A stretch of DNA of 64,000 bases from contig CAXXXO010000003.1 in the NCBI GenBank assembly GCA_963674625.2, forward strand, positions 595,696 through 659,695, read 5' to 3'. Positions 44,322 to 52,833 of the stretch are shown here, in pieces. How positions within the stretch are numbered: the stretch's first letter is position 1; every line of letters begins with the position of its first letter. The notes under the pieces are model-generated. The model was not told the origin of the DNA, searched no databases, and saw only the letters and a program-made list of their open reading frames with translations. Position numbers and translations under genes: made by a program. This stretch comes from JALHFZ01 sp963674625 (GTDB lineage Bacteria; Synergistota; Synergistia; Synergistales; Aminobacteriaceae).

Positions 44322-45110
44322 CTAATCGCCGCTTTTCGTCGGTTTATCCTTGTAAAGAACGGGTTTTTGCTGCATCTCCACCGCTGTTTTCCGGGACATG
44401 AGCACCTGCTGAAGGACGCCGAGAAGGGAAGAAACTCCCCAATAGAGCAGCACGCCCCCGGGCAGACTCAGGCAGATGAAGGTAAGGAAGAGGGGCATGA
44501 ACCAGTTCATCATGCTCATGGAGGGATTTCCGCTGGCGGTCAGTTTCTGCTGGTACCATGTGAGAAAGCCGATGACGATGAGAAGCAGCGTGTTCGGCAG
44601 ATACACTCCGACGTTGAGCAGCCCCGCGGGATTGTTCATTATTCCGTTGAGGACCGTCATGATCCCAATCTGCCCTTTTTCGACGGCCAGGCCGAGAGCG
44701 TTCGCGAGGGTGGTGAGAACCGACCCGTCGAGCTGGATTCCGAGAAAGGTCACGCCGGAAAAATCGTAATTCGTCAGCACCCTGTAGAGCAGGATGAAGA
44801 TAGGAAGCTGAACGAGAAGGGGAAGGCACCCCGCCGCAGGGTTCACCTTGTTTTCCTTGTAGAGGGCCATCATTTCGCGGTTGAGGGATTCTTTGTCGTC
44901 CTTGTACTTTTCCTGAAGCATTTTGATTCTCGGCTGGAGCTTCTGCATTTTCTGCATGCTCGCCATCTGTTTCTGGGTCAGGGGGTGAAGCATGAGACGA
45001 ACGATAAGAGTCAGAACGATAATGGCGAGACCCCAGGAACCCGTGAAGCCATGAACCATCTCCATGAGCTTCATCATCAGGTCGCCGCCCATTTTCCATA
45101 AAGCGCCCAC
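44322..45110 (-). CDS. yidC: Membrane protein insertase YidC
   Basis: 262 aa, short Gram-positive-like form without the large periplasmic domain. Five hydrophobic segments; the hydrophilic-groove Arg lies in IVLTLIVRLMLHP, and the cytoplasmic hairpin runs through MQKLQPRIKMLQEKYKDD. It starts at GTG 45110 or at ATG seven codons later. rpmH-rnpA-yidD-yidC-jag is the conserved order. Confidence 0.95.
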   Translation of the reverse strand: MGALWKMGGDLMMKLMEMVHGFTGSWGLAIIVLTLIVRLMLHPLTQKQMASMQKMQKLQPRIKMLQEKYKDDKESLNREMMALYKENKVNPAAGCLPLLVQLPIFILLYRVLTNYDFSGVTFLGIQLDGSVLTTLANALGLAVEKGQIGIMTVLNGIMNNPAGLLNVGVYLPNTLLLIVIGFLTWYQQKLTASGNPSMSMMNWFMPLFLTFICLSLPGGVLLYWGVSSLLGVLQQVLMSRKTAVEMQQKPVLYKDKPTKSGD

Positions 45111-45370
45111 TATAGATCACCATCCTTGAACGTGTAGCTCCGGGATGCGGGGAGAGGAACGGGATCATACCCTCCGTCGCTCCAGGGAGCGCATCTGCAG
45201 ATTCTCTTGACCGCGAGTAAACTTCCCCGAAATAAACCGTGAAGGCTCAGGGCCTCCAGGGCATATTGAGAGCAGGTAGGATAAAAACGGCAGTTGTTCC
45301 CGAGCCATGGCGAAAGCAGAGCCTGATAGCCCCGTATCAGAACGATGCCGAGCCGGGCGGCCGGGCTCAC
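45110..45370 (-). CDS. yidD: Membrane insertion efficiency factor YidD
   Basis: 86 aa from GTG 45370, whose GTGA overlaps the rnpA stop. Diagnostic GYQALLSPWLGNNCRFYPTC then SQYALEAL and RICRCAPWSDGGYDPVP. Confidence 0.94.
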   Translation of the reverse strand: MSPAARLGIVLIRGYQALLSPWLGNNCRFYPTCSQYALEALSLHGLFRGSLLAVKRICRCAPWSDGGYDPVPLPASRSYTFKDGDL

Positions 45371-45768
45371 GGGTTTTCCGCCCCTTCCCCGGGGGCGTCC
45401 CAGTTTGCCCCCGGCCAGTCCGGAAGCAGAAAAGCGCTTCGGAAAAGAAGACGGGCAAGATCGGCATAGACATCTCTGGCATTTGCTTTCATTCCCTGAT
45501 CCCGAAGGGATGCGACAAACCAGAATCCGTCCTTCATCCACGGGCGAAGGCGGCGAAAACCTTCCTTCAGAATTCGCCTTCCCCTGTTCCGTTCATGAGA
45601 TGCACCCTGTTTCTTTCCCACGGCAAGTCCTATCCTGAGGGGAGAGTCGGGAACCTCCAGAAACAGCAACCGCACCAGATCGCCTCTCAGTCGATTACCG
45701 GTGCGGAAGGCAAGGTCAAACTCCCACCCCCGTTGAAGGCGCGAAGAGCGGGGATATGGAAAACGCAA
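45367..45768 (-). CDS. rnpA: Ribonuclease P protein component
   Basis: 133 aa. The RNR-type motif is GASHERNRGRRILKEGFR; the LRIGLAVGKK strand precedes it. TTG start 3 nt after the rpmH stop. Binds RNase P RNA to mature tRNA 5' ends. Confidence 0.93.
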   Translation of the reverse strand: MRFPYPRSSRLQRGWEFDLAFRTGNRLRGDLVRLLFLEVPDSPLRIGLAVGKKQGASHERNRGRRILKEGFRRLRPWMKDGFWFVASLRDQGMKANARDVYADLARLLFRSAFLLPDWPGANWDAPGEGAENP

Positions 45769-45771
45769 GAA

Positions 45772-45906
45772 CTATACGGACAGCCGTGCGCGGCCTCTTC
45801 TCCGGCGATTCCGGAGAATTTTGCGGCCCGAAGGAGAACTTGACCGGGCAAGAAAGCCCATCTTTCTTTTTCTCGGTCGATTGTGGGGCTGAAAAGTCTG
45901 TTTCAC
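45772..45906 (-). CDS. rpmH: 50S ribosomal protein bL34
   Basis: 44 aa, GTG start with GGAGGT 6 nt upstream. VKQTFQPHNRPRKRKMGF and GRKILRNRRRRGRARLSV are L34. The insert ARSSSPSG is the family pattern (RxxT-x-x-G). Confidence 0.96.
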   Translation of the reverse strand: MKQTFQPHNRPRKRKMGFLARSSSPSGRKILRNRRRRGRARLSV

Positions 45907-45938
45907 AAGGACACCTCCCAATGGCAATAAAAAACATA

Positions 45939-45953
45939 AGCCCGGTTCGGGCT
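45939..45953. terminator. Hairpin with T tracts on both sides, rpmH leader / dinG 3' end
   Basis: AGCCCG-GTT-CGGGCT. Seven T follow closely on plus; on minus TATG then six T. On the minus strand it terminates the helicase gene or attenuates rpmH. Confidence 0.7.
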
Positions 45954-45971
45954 CTTTTTTTCAGCCTTGAT

Positions 45972-46000
45972 ACTATATCATACCGTCTCCGAAGGAGCAA
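45972..46000 (-). promoter_or_regulatory. Candidate promoter of rpmH inside the helicase 3' end
   Basis: Minus strand TTGCTC, 17-nt spacer, TATAGT. Transcripts would pass the 45939-45953 hairpin before rpmH. Confidence 0.5.
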
Positions 46001-47942
46001 CAGATAGGGGCGAAACGAGAAGCCTCCGGTACCGGACCCTCGGCAGAGCCGACGGAATATTCCACGCTTTCCGCTCAAGCACCCTCCCGTCAAGGATCGC
46101 CACGAGCCCCCGGTCCCCTGACGACCTGATGAGCCTGCCGGCGGCCTGCTTCAGAAGCATTTTCGCTTCGGGAAGGGTCGTCCTGCAAAAAGCGTCATCG
46201 CCCTCCAGGGCCGTGCGGGCCTGGACGATGGGATCATCGGGGTGGGCGAAGGGAATCCTGTCGATGATGACCTGAGAGAGCCCGTCCCCCGGCACATCCA
46301 CCCCTTCCCGGAAGGAGGCGTTTCCCAGGAGAACCGAGGTCCTGTCGTTTCTGAAAATCCTGAGGAGCTCCGTTCGGGGAAGTTCCCCCTGAACCAGAAC
46401 GGAATAGGCTCTCGGCTTTTTTCTGAGGGTTTCAGCCGCCCGGAGAAGAAGCCGCTTCGAACTCAAAAGTACAAGGGAGCTTCCGCCGTTCTTTTCCACC
46501 AGTTTTTCTATGATTCGGCACAGAGTATCGTCATACCTGGGGTCCCGAACTTCCAGCCCGGTATCCACCACGAGGATTTCCATCTGCTCCTCCAGGTTGA
46601 AGGGAGATTTTCCGAGGAAGAACCGGGAGGGGCTGAGGCCGGTTTCCCGGAGCCAGTAGTCCCATTTTCCTCCAAGGGTGAGCGTGGCGGAGAGAAAAAA
46701 GGCCTTTTCCGCCGCTCCCTCGCCGAAGCATCTGCCTATTTCCGTCCCGGGCGACGCAGGAGCGCTCGAAAGAGAACGTCCGTCCTTCCAGTAGGCCCGG
46801 GACGGGAAGGACGAAACCCCCGCACATTCCGCCAGGGCCGTTCTGACCCGGAGAAGGTCCTCAAGCCACAGGGAGAGGGGTGATTTCCCCTCTTCTTCTC
46901 CCCCGTTTTCATCGAGAGGGGCGAAGAGGTGCACCAGATCGAGGATCTTCGATGAAAGAACGGACTGCTGATGCCACAATTCCTCGTTGCGGAAGGAAAG
47001 GGAGGCTTTTCTGGCCGGAATTTTCACTTCGAGAAGATCGAAAAAACGCGCGGCCTCGTCCCGTACCTGCTGGACGAGAGCCGCGGGATCTCCCGAAGGA
47101 CCTGATGGCAGAGGGAGATCCGCCGCGCCTTCGGACACCGTTCTGCTGCGGAGAAGCCGAACGATCTCGTCCCACGAGACGGAGATCGTCAGGGCCGAAC
47201 GGGCGGCCTCGGCAAGACGGTGGGCTTCGTCGCAGATGAGAATATGAAAGGGAACGGGAAAGGCTTTCCCGGCTCCCAGCACCCAGGAAAAATAGAGATG
47301 GTAGTTTGCCACCACGACCGACCAGTTCTGGGCTTCTCGAAGGACCCTCGTGACGAAACATCGGTCCCTGACCGGACAGGCCTGGCCGAGGCAGGCCTTC
47401 CAGGAGGAAGAGATCCGTGCGACCGCGGGGGAGGAAGGAGGAAGAGAAAGCTCTGAAAGATCTCCCGTGGAGGTGCTGCGAATCCATTCCGCTACCTTTC
47501 TCGACGCATCACCGGCATCGCCGAAGGCCAGGTACCCCCCCTGGTTTCCCTCCGCGTCCGCCGCGTCTTCCGCCCGAAGGAGACAGGCGTAGTTCCCCCG
47601 GCCCTTGAGAAGGCCGAAGGGGAGCTTGAGGCCGAGAAGGCGGTTCAGTGCGGGCAGATCCTTCTCTATGAGCTGCTCCTGCAGGGGAATCCCTGCGGTC
47701 AGGACGAGGATAGTCTTCCCGGCCCCGGCTGCAGCGAGCATTGCAGGGGCAAGGAGGGCGAAGGTCTTGCCCACGCCCGGAGGAGCCTCCGCCGCGAGAG
47801 ACAGACCGTCCTCTTCCTCGAGAAGAACCTTTCTGACCTCTTCGGCAAGTTCGGTCTGGGAAGGACGGTGCTCAAAACCGGGAAACGACCGGGCGAGCAT
47901 CCCCTCGGGGCCGAATATTTCCTCCATGGGGGGAATTTCCAT
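45978..47942 (-). CDS. DinG/XPD-type ATP-dependent DNA helicase
   Basis: About 654 aa superfamily 2 helicase. Walker A APPGVGKTFALL; Fe-S cysteines in NYACLL, KACLGQACP and RCFV; DEAH box as ILICDEAHRLAE. Motifs V/VI are near NASFREGVDVPG and QAAGRLIRSSGDRG. Start ATG 47942 or TTG 47972. DNA repair or R-loop removal by family. Confidence 0.92.
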   Translation of the reverse strand: MEIPPMEEIFGPEGMLARSFPGFEHRPSQTELAEEVRKVLLEEEDGLSLAAEAPPGVGKTFALLAPAMLAAAGAGKTILVLTAGIPLQEQLIEKDLPALNRLLGLKLPFGLLKGRGNYACLLRAEDAADAEGNQGGYLAFGDAGDASRKVAEWIRSTSTGDLSELSLPPSSPAVARISSSWKACLGQACPVRDRCFVTRVLREAQNWSVVVANYHLYFSWVLGAGKAFPVPFHILICDEAHRLAEAARSALTISVSWDEIVRLLRSRTVSEGAADLPLPSGPSGDPAALVQQVRDEAARFFDLLEVKIPARKASLSFRNEELWHQQSVLSSKILDLVHLFAPLDENGGEEEGKSPLSLWLEDLLRVRTALAECAGVSSFPSRAYWKDGRSLSSAPASPGTEIGRCFGEGAAEKAFFLSATLTLGGKWDYWLRETGLSPSRFFLGKSPFNLEEQMEILVVDTGLEVRDPRYDDTLCRIIEKLVEKNGGSSLVLLSSKRLLLRAAETLRKKPRAYSVLVQGELPRTELLRIFRNDRTSVLLGNASFREGVDVPGDGLSQVIIDRIPFAHPDDPIVQARTALEGDDAFCRTTLPEAKMLLKQAAGRLIRSSGDRGLVAILDGRVLERKAWNIPSALPRVRYRRLLVSPLSVAPSETV

Positions 47943-47995
47943 GATCCTTTTTCTTCTCTCCCTTGCGGACAATCATTTTTCGGGGCGTTTTTCAC

Positions 47996-48025
47996 TTGCT
48001 AATATAACAGAAATCATGCTAGAAT
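47996..48025 (+). promoter_or_regulatory. Promoter of rpsT
   Basis: Plus strand TTGCTA, 18-nt spacer, TAGAAT, 31 nt before the rpsT ATG. Confidence 0.6.
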
Positions 48026-48056
48026 GTCCTGGTTCTCTCGGGAGGAGGTGAGGTTC

Positions 48057-48332
48057 ATGCCTAACAAGAAGTCAGCAGAGAAAAGAATGAAGACCAGCGA
48101 AAAGAACAGACTCTACAACCGCTTCTGGACGACCCGGTGCAAAAACGCGGTGAAAAAAGTCCTCGAAGCCGTTGAGGACAACGATACAGCCTTGGCTGAC
48201 AAGCGTCTCGCAGTGGCCCAGAGCGTTATCGACAAGGCCGTTGTGAAGGGCGTCATGCACGGAAATACCGGCTCCAGGAGAAAATCCATGCTCACAAACA
48301 GGGTAAAAACCCTCCACGGCGAGCCCGCCTGA
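48057..48332 (+). CDS. rpsT: 30S ribosomal protein bS20
   Basis: 91 aa from MPNKKSAEKRMKTSEKNRL; VIDKAVVKGVMH and TGSRRKSMLTNRV are diagnostic. GGAGGAGGTGAGG upstream. Confidence 0.97.
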   Translation: MPNKKSAEKRMKTSEKNRLYNRFWTTRCKNAVKKVLEAVEDNDTALADKRLAVAQSVIDKAVVKGVMHGNTGSRRKSMLTNRVKTLHGEPA

Positions 48333-48364
48333 GAGTTTTTTTCATAATGCAGAGATGCTTTTCA

Positions 48365-48396
48365 AGCTGAGCGGACTTTCGTCCTCTCGGCTTTTT
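48365..48396 (+). terminator. Terminator of rpsT
   Basis: AGCTGAGCGGAC-TTTC-GTCCTCTCGGCT (three small mismatches) followed by five T, ending at the holA stop. Confidence 0.75.
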
Positions 48397-49332
48397 CTAT
48401 TTCTTTAACCCTCCAGATGACATGCACTGAAGAAGAAGGGTCTCGAACCCCCACCACCCCTCGGCGGCGCCGGTCTTTTCCTTCCATGAGAGGGCGAGAA
48501 GTCCGAGGGCAAAGTTCCGCAGGGCCTGAGGCGAATAGGCGGCGGCAGCTTCCCGGGACATCCTGAGGGCGTAGTCCCGTACCTCGAAGGTCTTCTGTAC
48601 CCATGCTCCCCGCTTTGGTCCGAAGACTGATAGATACAGTGCCGGACGAAGACGGTTATAGAGTGCGGTGAGGAGGGGAAGAACGGAGGGCTCTTTTCTC
48701 AGGTGTTCGAGAGCGGAGAAGACTTCGGCCGGGTGTCCAGTGCAGAAGGCGTCGAGGAACCGGAGCACGCTGTTCCGCCCCTCGTCGAAGGAGAGAGACC
48801 GCACCATTTCCCCGTCCACGGGACAGCCGGAGGCATAGCTGCCCAGTTTCTCGGCCTCCGAGCGAAGTTCCTCCGGATCGTCGATCATATCCGTCAGGAG
48901 GGCGGCAGCTTCTTCTTCGAGGCGAATGCCCTTCGAAGAGGCGAAGGAAAGGAGCCATTTTTTCCGGGCGTCCGCCCAGAAAGGAATTTTTTCTCCTCTG
49001 TGGACGGGGATTTTTTTCCTCGCTTCGGGAGAAAGCAGTTTGCCGGGGTCTCCCGCATAGACGAGAAGGATGACCTCGGAAGCGTCCTTATCCTCGAGGA
49101 GGGGAAGGAGTTCCCGGGGAAAAGGGCCGAGGTCCTCGGCCGATTCGACGACCGCAGTCCCGAGGGGGTCGAAAAGACCGCCGGTTTTTCCCTCGGCGAG
49201 CAGGGCCTTCCACTCTCCTCCCTCGAAAGTCCGGCGGTGAGGGTACCCCCGGGCGGCGAGAGCCGAAAGGGTTTCCTCGAGAAGCCGCCGCCCCGAAGCG
49301 CCCGGGGCGGCAATGGCCTCGAGACGGGGCAC
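48397..49332 (-). CDS. holA: DNA polymerase III delta subunit
   Basis: 311 aa clamp-loader wrench. Low-conservation AAA+ fold: ASEVILLVYAGDPGKL, a collar domain with LPLLTALYNRLRPALYLSV. No intact P-loop, as expected for delta. GTG start directly after the leuS stop (no gap). rpsT and leuS neighbours support it. Confidence 0.82.
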   Translation of the reverse strand: MPRLEAIAAPGASGRRLLEETLSALAARGYPHRRTFEGGEWKALLAEGKTGGLFDPLGTAVVESAEDLGPFPRELLPLLEDKDASEVILLVYAGDPGKLLSPEARKKIPVHRGEKIPFWADARKKWLLSFASSKGIRLEEEAAALLTDMIDDPEELRSEAEKLGSYASGCPVDGEMVRSLSFDEGRNSVLRFLDAFCTGHPAEVFSALEHLRKEPSVLPLLTALYNRLRPALYLSVFGPKRGAWVQKTFEVRDYALRMSREAAAAYSPQALRNFALGLLALSWKEKTGAAEGWWGFETLLLQCMSSGGLKK

Positions 49333-51822
49333 TTATCCTTTCACCACCACGTTGACGAGCCTGTCGGGCACGGAGATGATCCGGACCACATCCATCCCCT
49401 CCAGGCGCCGCGCCACCTGGGGAAGGGAGAGAACTGTCTTTTCGAGTTCTTCCGCTGAAAGTCCGGCGGAAAGAAGAATTTTCTCCCTGACTTTCCCGTT
49501 GATCTGCACGGCCACGGTGACGGAATCCTTCTCCAGGGCCGCCGGGTCGGCCTCCGGCCAGGGCAGCTTGGCGAGGGGAATCCCGTGGCCGGTCAGAGCC
49601 CAGAGTTCTTCCGCAATATGGGGACAGAAGGGGTTGAGACAGGCCAGGAGGACATCCACCCCCTCACGGAAAAGACTCTTTTCCCGATCGTCTTCCGGAC
49701 GGAAGGACGACAGGGCGTTGAGCAGTTCCATCAGCCTGGCGACGGCCGTATTGAACTGCTGCTCCTCCTCGATATCCCTGGTGACATCGGCGATGGTGGA
49801 GTGAATCTTCCTCTTGAGATCCCGAAGAGCAGGCTTTTTCAGGTCTCCCATGGCGAGGAACTCTTCATCAGCCCCTTTTTCTGCCAGCATGTCCATATTA
49901 TCTGTGGCCAGGCGCCAGACCCTCCGCAGAAAGCGGTTCGCGCCGTCCACTCCCCTCTCGGTCCAGTCGAGATCGTTTCCGGGAGGGGCCGCGAAGAGGA
50001 TGAAAAGCCGGGCCGTATCGGCCCCGTATTTCCGGATGATCTCGTCGGGGTCGACCACGTTTCCGAGGGATTTGGACATCTTCGCTCCGTCCTTGATGAC
50101 CATTCCCTGGGTGAGCAGCCTGGTGAAGGGCTCCCGGGCTGTGCAGAGCCCGAGGTCGGCGAAGAACTTCGTGAAGAACCGGGCGTAGATGAGGTGAAGG
50201 CAGGCATGTTCGATGCCCCCGATATACTGGTCCACTGGCATCCAGTACTCGGCGTCTCTTTTGTCGAAAACGGCCCGGTCGTCCCGGGGAGAACAGTAGC
50301 GGAAGAAATACCATGAGGAGCAGATAAAGGTGTCCATGGTATCCGCTTCCCTCCGGCCCGGTCCGCCGCACTTAGGACAGGGGATGGAAAGCCATTCGGG
50401 ATCCTCTGCGAGAGGGGACTTGCCGCTCTCGGTGATCCTGACTTTCTCGGGAAGAAGGACGGGCAGATCCTCCTCAGGAACGGGGACGATGCCGCACTTT
50501 TCACAGTAGATGACAGGAATGGGGGCTCCCCAGTAGCGCTGCCTCGATATGAGCCAGTCCCGGAGACGAAAGTTCACCTCGGGGACGCAGTACCCCTCCT
50601 CCACTCCCCAGTCGATCATCTCGGGTATGGCGCTGGCGGTGGGCAGGCCGTCGAAGCGGGAGGAATTGCACACGAGCCCTTCCCCTTCGAAAGAGGTCTC
50701 CATGGTGTCGCCCAGAAGGGTCTGTCCTGCCGGTACTATGACGACCTTTACGGGAATTCCGTATTTTCGGGCGAATTCGAAGTCCCTCTGATCATGGGCA
50801 GGAACGCCCATGATGGCTCCCGTGCCGTAGTCCATGAGAATGTAGTTGGCGATGAGGATGGGCACTTCCTCTTCAGTCACGGGGTTCACGGCGGTGAAAC
50901 CCGTGAAGATTCCTTTTTTCTCTCCTCCCACCGCGGTCCGCTCGATGGCGCTCTGGTTGACGCATTCCGCCGCGAAATCCTTGAGCTCCTGCCCTTTCGG
51001 CGAAAGGGCTATCATGCGTTCGACAAAGGGGTGCTCCGGGGCGAGGGCGAGGAAGGTCACCCCGTATATCGTATCGAACCTGGTCGTGAAGGTCTCGAGA
51101 AGTTCTCCCGTGGATTTTTCCCGGAAGGTGAGACGGGCTCCCTTCGACCGTCCGATCCAGTTCCGCTGCATGATCTTCACCCGTTCCGGCCATCCGGGCA
51201 GGTTATCGAGATCGTCCAGCAGCTCCTGGGCGTAGTCGGTGATCTTCAGGAACCACTGCTCGAGATTCCGCTTCACCACGGGAGTGTCGCAGCGCCAGCA
51301 GTGTCCGTCGTTGATGACCTGCTCGTTGGCGAGGACGGTGCCGCAGCTGCTGCACCAGTTCACAGGGGCATTTTTCCGATAGGCAAGTCCTTTTTTGAGG
51401 AACTGAAGAAAAATCCACTGGGACCATTTATAGTAGTCGGGATTGCAGGTCTCAACCCGGCGGCGCCAGTCGTAGCTGCATCCCATATTCTTCAGCTGGT
51501 CAGTCATGTGCTCGATGTTCCGCCAGGTCCACTCCCGCGCGGGGGTATTCGATTTCATGGCGGCATTTTCAGCCGGCAGACCAAAGGCGTCGAAACCGAT
51601 GGGGTGAAGGACGTTGAATCCCCGTTTCCAGAGGAAGCGGGACATCATGTCGCCGATGGAGTAATTCCTGAGATGCCCCATATGCAGCGCTCCGCTGGGA
51701 TAGGGAAACATTTCGAGACAGTAGAATTTCTCTTTGTCAGGGTCGGTATCGGCGTTGAACGTGCCCTCAGTCTCCCAGATCTTCTGCCATTTCTTCTCGA
51801 TAGCCTGGAAATCGTAGTCCAT
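49333..51822 (-). CDS. leuS: Leucyl-tRNA synthetase
   Basis: 829 aa class I synthetase. HIGH motif MFPYPSGALHMGHLRNYSIG, zinc knuckle cysteines (WCSSCGTV; CWRCDTP), editing domain with VPAHDQRDFEFA, and KMSKSLGNVVDPDE. ATG with GGAGG upstream. The roughly 150-nt leader has no T-box sequence but holds one hairpin (GCCTCC/GGGAGGC). Confidence 0.97.
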   Translation of the reverse strand: MDYDFQAIEKKWQKIWETEGTFNADTDPDKEKFYCLEMFPYPSGALHMGHLRNYSIGDMMSRFLWKRGFNVLHPIGFDAFGLPAENAAMKSNTPAREWTWRNIEHMTDQLKNMGCSYDWRRRVETCNPDYYKWSQWIFLQFLKKGLAYRKNAPVNWCSSCGTVLANEQVINDGHCWRCDTPVVKRNLEQWFLKITDYAQELLDDLDNLPGWPERVKIMQRNWIGRSKGARLTFREKSTGELLETFTTRFDTIYGVTFLALAPEHPFVERMIALSPKGQELKDFAAECVNQSAIERTAVGGEKKGIFTGFTAVNPVTEEEVPILIANYILMDYGTGAIMGVPAHDQRDFEFARKYGIPVKVVIVPAGQTLLGDTMETSFEGEGLVCNSSRFDGLPTASAIPEMIDWGVEEGYCVPEVNFRLRDWLISRQRYWGAPIPVIYCEKCGIVPVPEEDLPVLLPEKVRITESGKSPLAEDPEWLSIPCPKCGGPGRREADTMDTFICSSWYFFRYCSPRDDRAVFDKRDAEYWMPVDQYIGGIEHACLHLIYARFFTKFFADLGLCTAREPFTRLLTQGMVIKDGAKMSKSLGNVVDPDEIIRKYGADTARLFILFAAPPGNDLDWTERGVDGANRFLRRVWRLATDNMDMLAEKGADEEFLAMGDLKKPALRDLKRKIHSTIADVTRDIEEEQQFNTAVARLMELLNALSSFRPEDDREKSLFREGVDVLLACLNPFCPHIAEELWALTGHGIPLAKLPWPEADPAALEKDSVTVAVQINGKVREKILLSAGLSAEELEKTVLSLPQVARRLEGMDVVRIISVPDRLVNVVVKG

Positions 51823-51967
51823 AGATATTTCCTCCTTGTCCGGCGCTGCCCTCCTGGAGAAAAAGGCAGAGGACCGACAACCATAGGGAAGCCTCCCGAA
51901 AAGGAGGCTCGCCGGCGCAGTCGTCTGCCTGTTCCTTTTTAATGTTTCTGAACGGGCATTTTCAGAG

Positions 51968-51973
51968 ATTATA
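51968..51973 (-). promoter_or_regulatory. Candidate -10 box for leuS
   Basis: Minus strand TATAAT just after the slipin-operon terminator; no good -35 because that position is inside the terminator hairpin. Confidence 0.45.
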
Positions 51974-51977
51974 TACC

Positions 51978-52006
51978 AAAGGGCTCCTCTTGTGGCAGAG
52001 GAGCCC
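51978..52006 (-). terminator. Terminator after the radA-nfeD-slipin operon
   Basis: On the minus strand GGGCTCCTCT-GCCACA-AGAGGAGCCC, 10 bp, followed by TTT and an AT-rich stretch. Confidence 0.75.
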
Positions 52007-52026
52007 CGGTCGGTGAGAACAGCCGG

Positions 52027-52833
52027 TCAGGATTTCTCCCGGCTCGTGCCTTCCTTCGTGAAAAACCGCTCCATAAAGGGCTTCATCAGGTCGATTGGCA
52101 GGGGGAAGATGGTGGTGGAGTTCTTGTCCCCGGCGATCTCCCTCAGGGTCTGAAGGTACCGCAGCTGAAGGGTAATGGGGGAAACCTCCATCTGCATGGC
52201 CGCCTCGCTGAGCTTCTGGGCCGCCTGAAGCTCTCCCTCGGCGTTGATGATCTTCGCCCGCCGTTCCCTTTCGGCCTCGGCCTGCTTTGCCATGGCCCGC
52301 TTCATGCTCTCGGGCAGCTCAAGTTCCTTGACCTCCACGGCGCTGACCTTGATCCCCCAGGAATCGGTCCGGTCATCGATGATTTTCTGAAGTTCGCTGT
52401 TGATCTTCTCCCGGGAGGAGAGCACCTCGTCCAGATCCGCCGATCCTACCACGGACCGCAGGGTCGTCTGGGAGAGAAGGCTCGTGGCGAGGATGTAGTT
52501 CTCCACCTCCACGACGGAGAAGGCGGGGTCCATGACCCGGAAATAGACGACGGCGTTGACCTTGATGGGGACGTTGTCCTTCGTTATGACCTCCTGCACC
52601 GGGACGTCAAGGGTGACGACCCGGAGGTCAACCCGTATCACCTTGTCGACAAGGGGGATGACGAGGACGACTCCGGGGCCCTTCGCTCCCACGAGCCTGC
52701 CGAGGCGGAAGACCACGACCCTCTGATATTCGGGGACGATCTTCACCGCCGACGCAAGAATAAATATGACGATGAGGATGAACCCGAAGGATGTACCGAT
52801 ACTCAGGATGCTTCCCAACAGACTTTCAATCAT
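52027..52833 (-). CDS. Slipin (SPFH/stomatin-like membrane scaffold)
   Basis: 268 aa. N-terminal membrane anchor (GFILIVIFILASAVKIV), then SPFH domain (VPEYQRVVVFRLGRL, GPGVVLVIPLVDKV, YILATSLLSQTTLRSVVG). A coiled segment runs through AKQAEAERERRAKIINAEGE. Paired with NfeD, its usual partner. ATG overlaps the nfeD stop. Confidence 0.93.
   Translation of the reverse strand: MIESLLGSILSIGTSFGFILIVIFILASAVKIVPEYQRVVVFRLGRLVGAKGPGVVLVIPLVDKVIRVDLRVVTLDVPVQEVITKDNVPIKVNAVVYFRVMDPAFSVVEVENYILATSLLSQTTLRSVVGSADLDEVLSSREKINSELQKIIDDRTDSWGIKVSAVEVKELELPESMKRAMAKQAEAERERRAKIINAEGELQAAQKLSEAAMQMEVSPITLQLRYLQTLREIAGDKNSTTIFPLPIDLMKPFMERFFTKEGTSREKS

Noticed and set aside
51823..51975. T-box upstream of leuS
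   Set aside because: The leader has a hairpin but no TGGnACC-type sequence and no T-run terminator.
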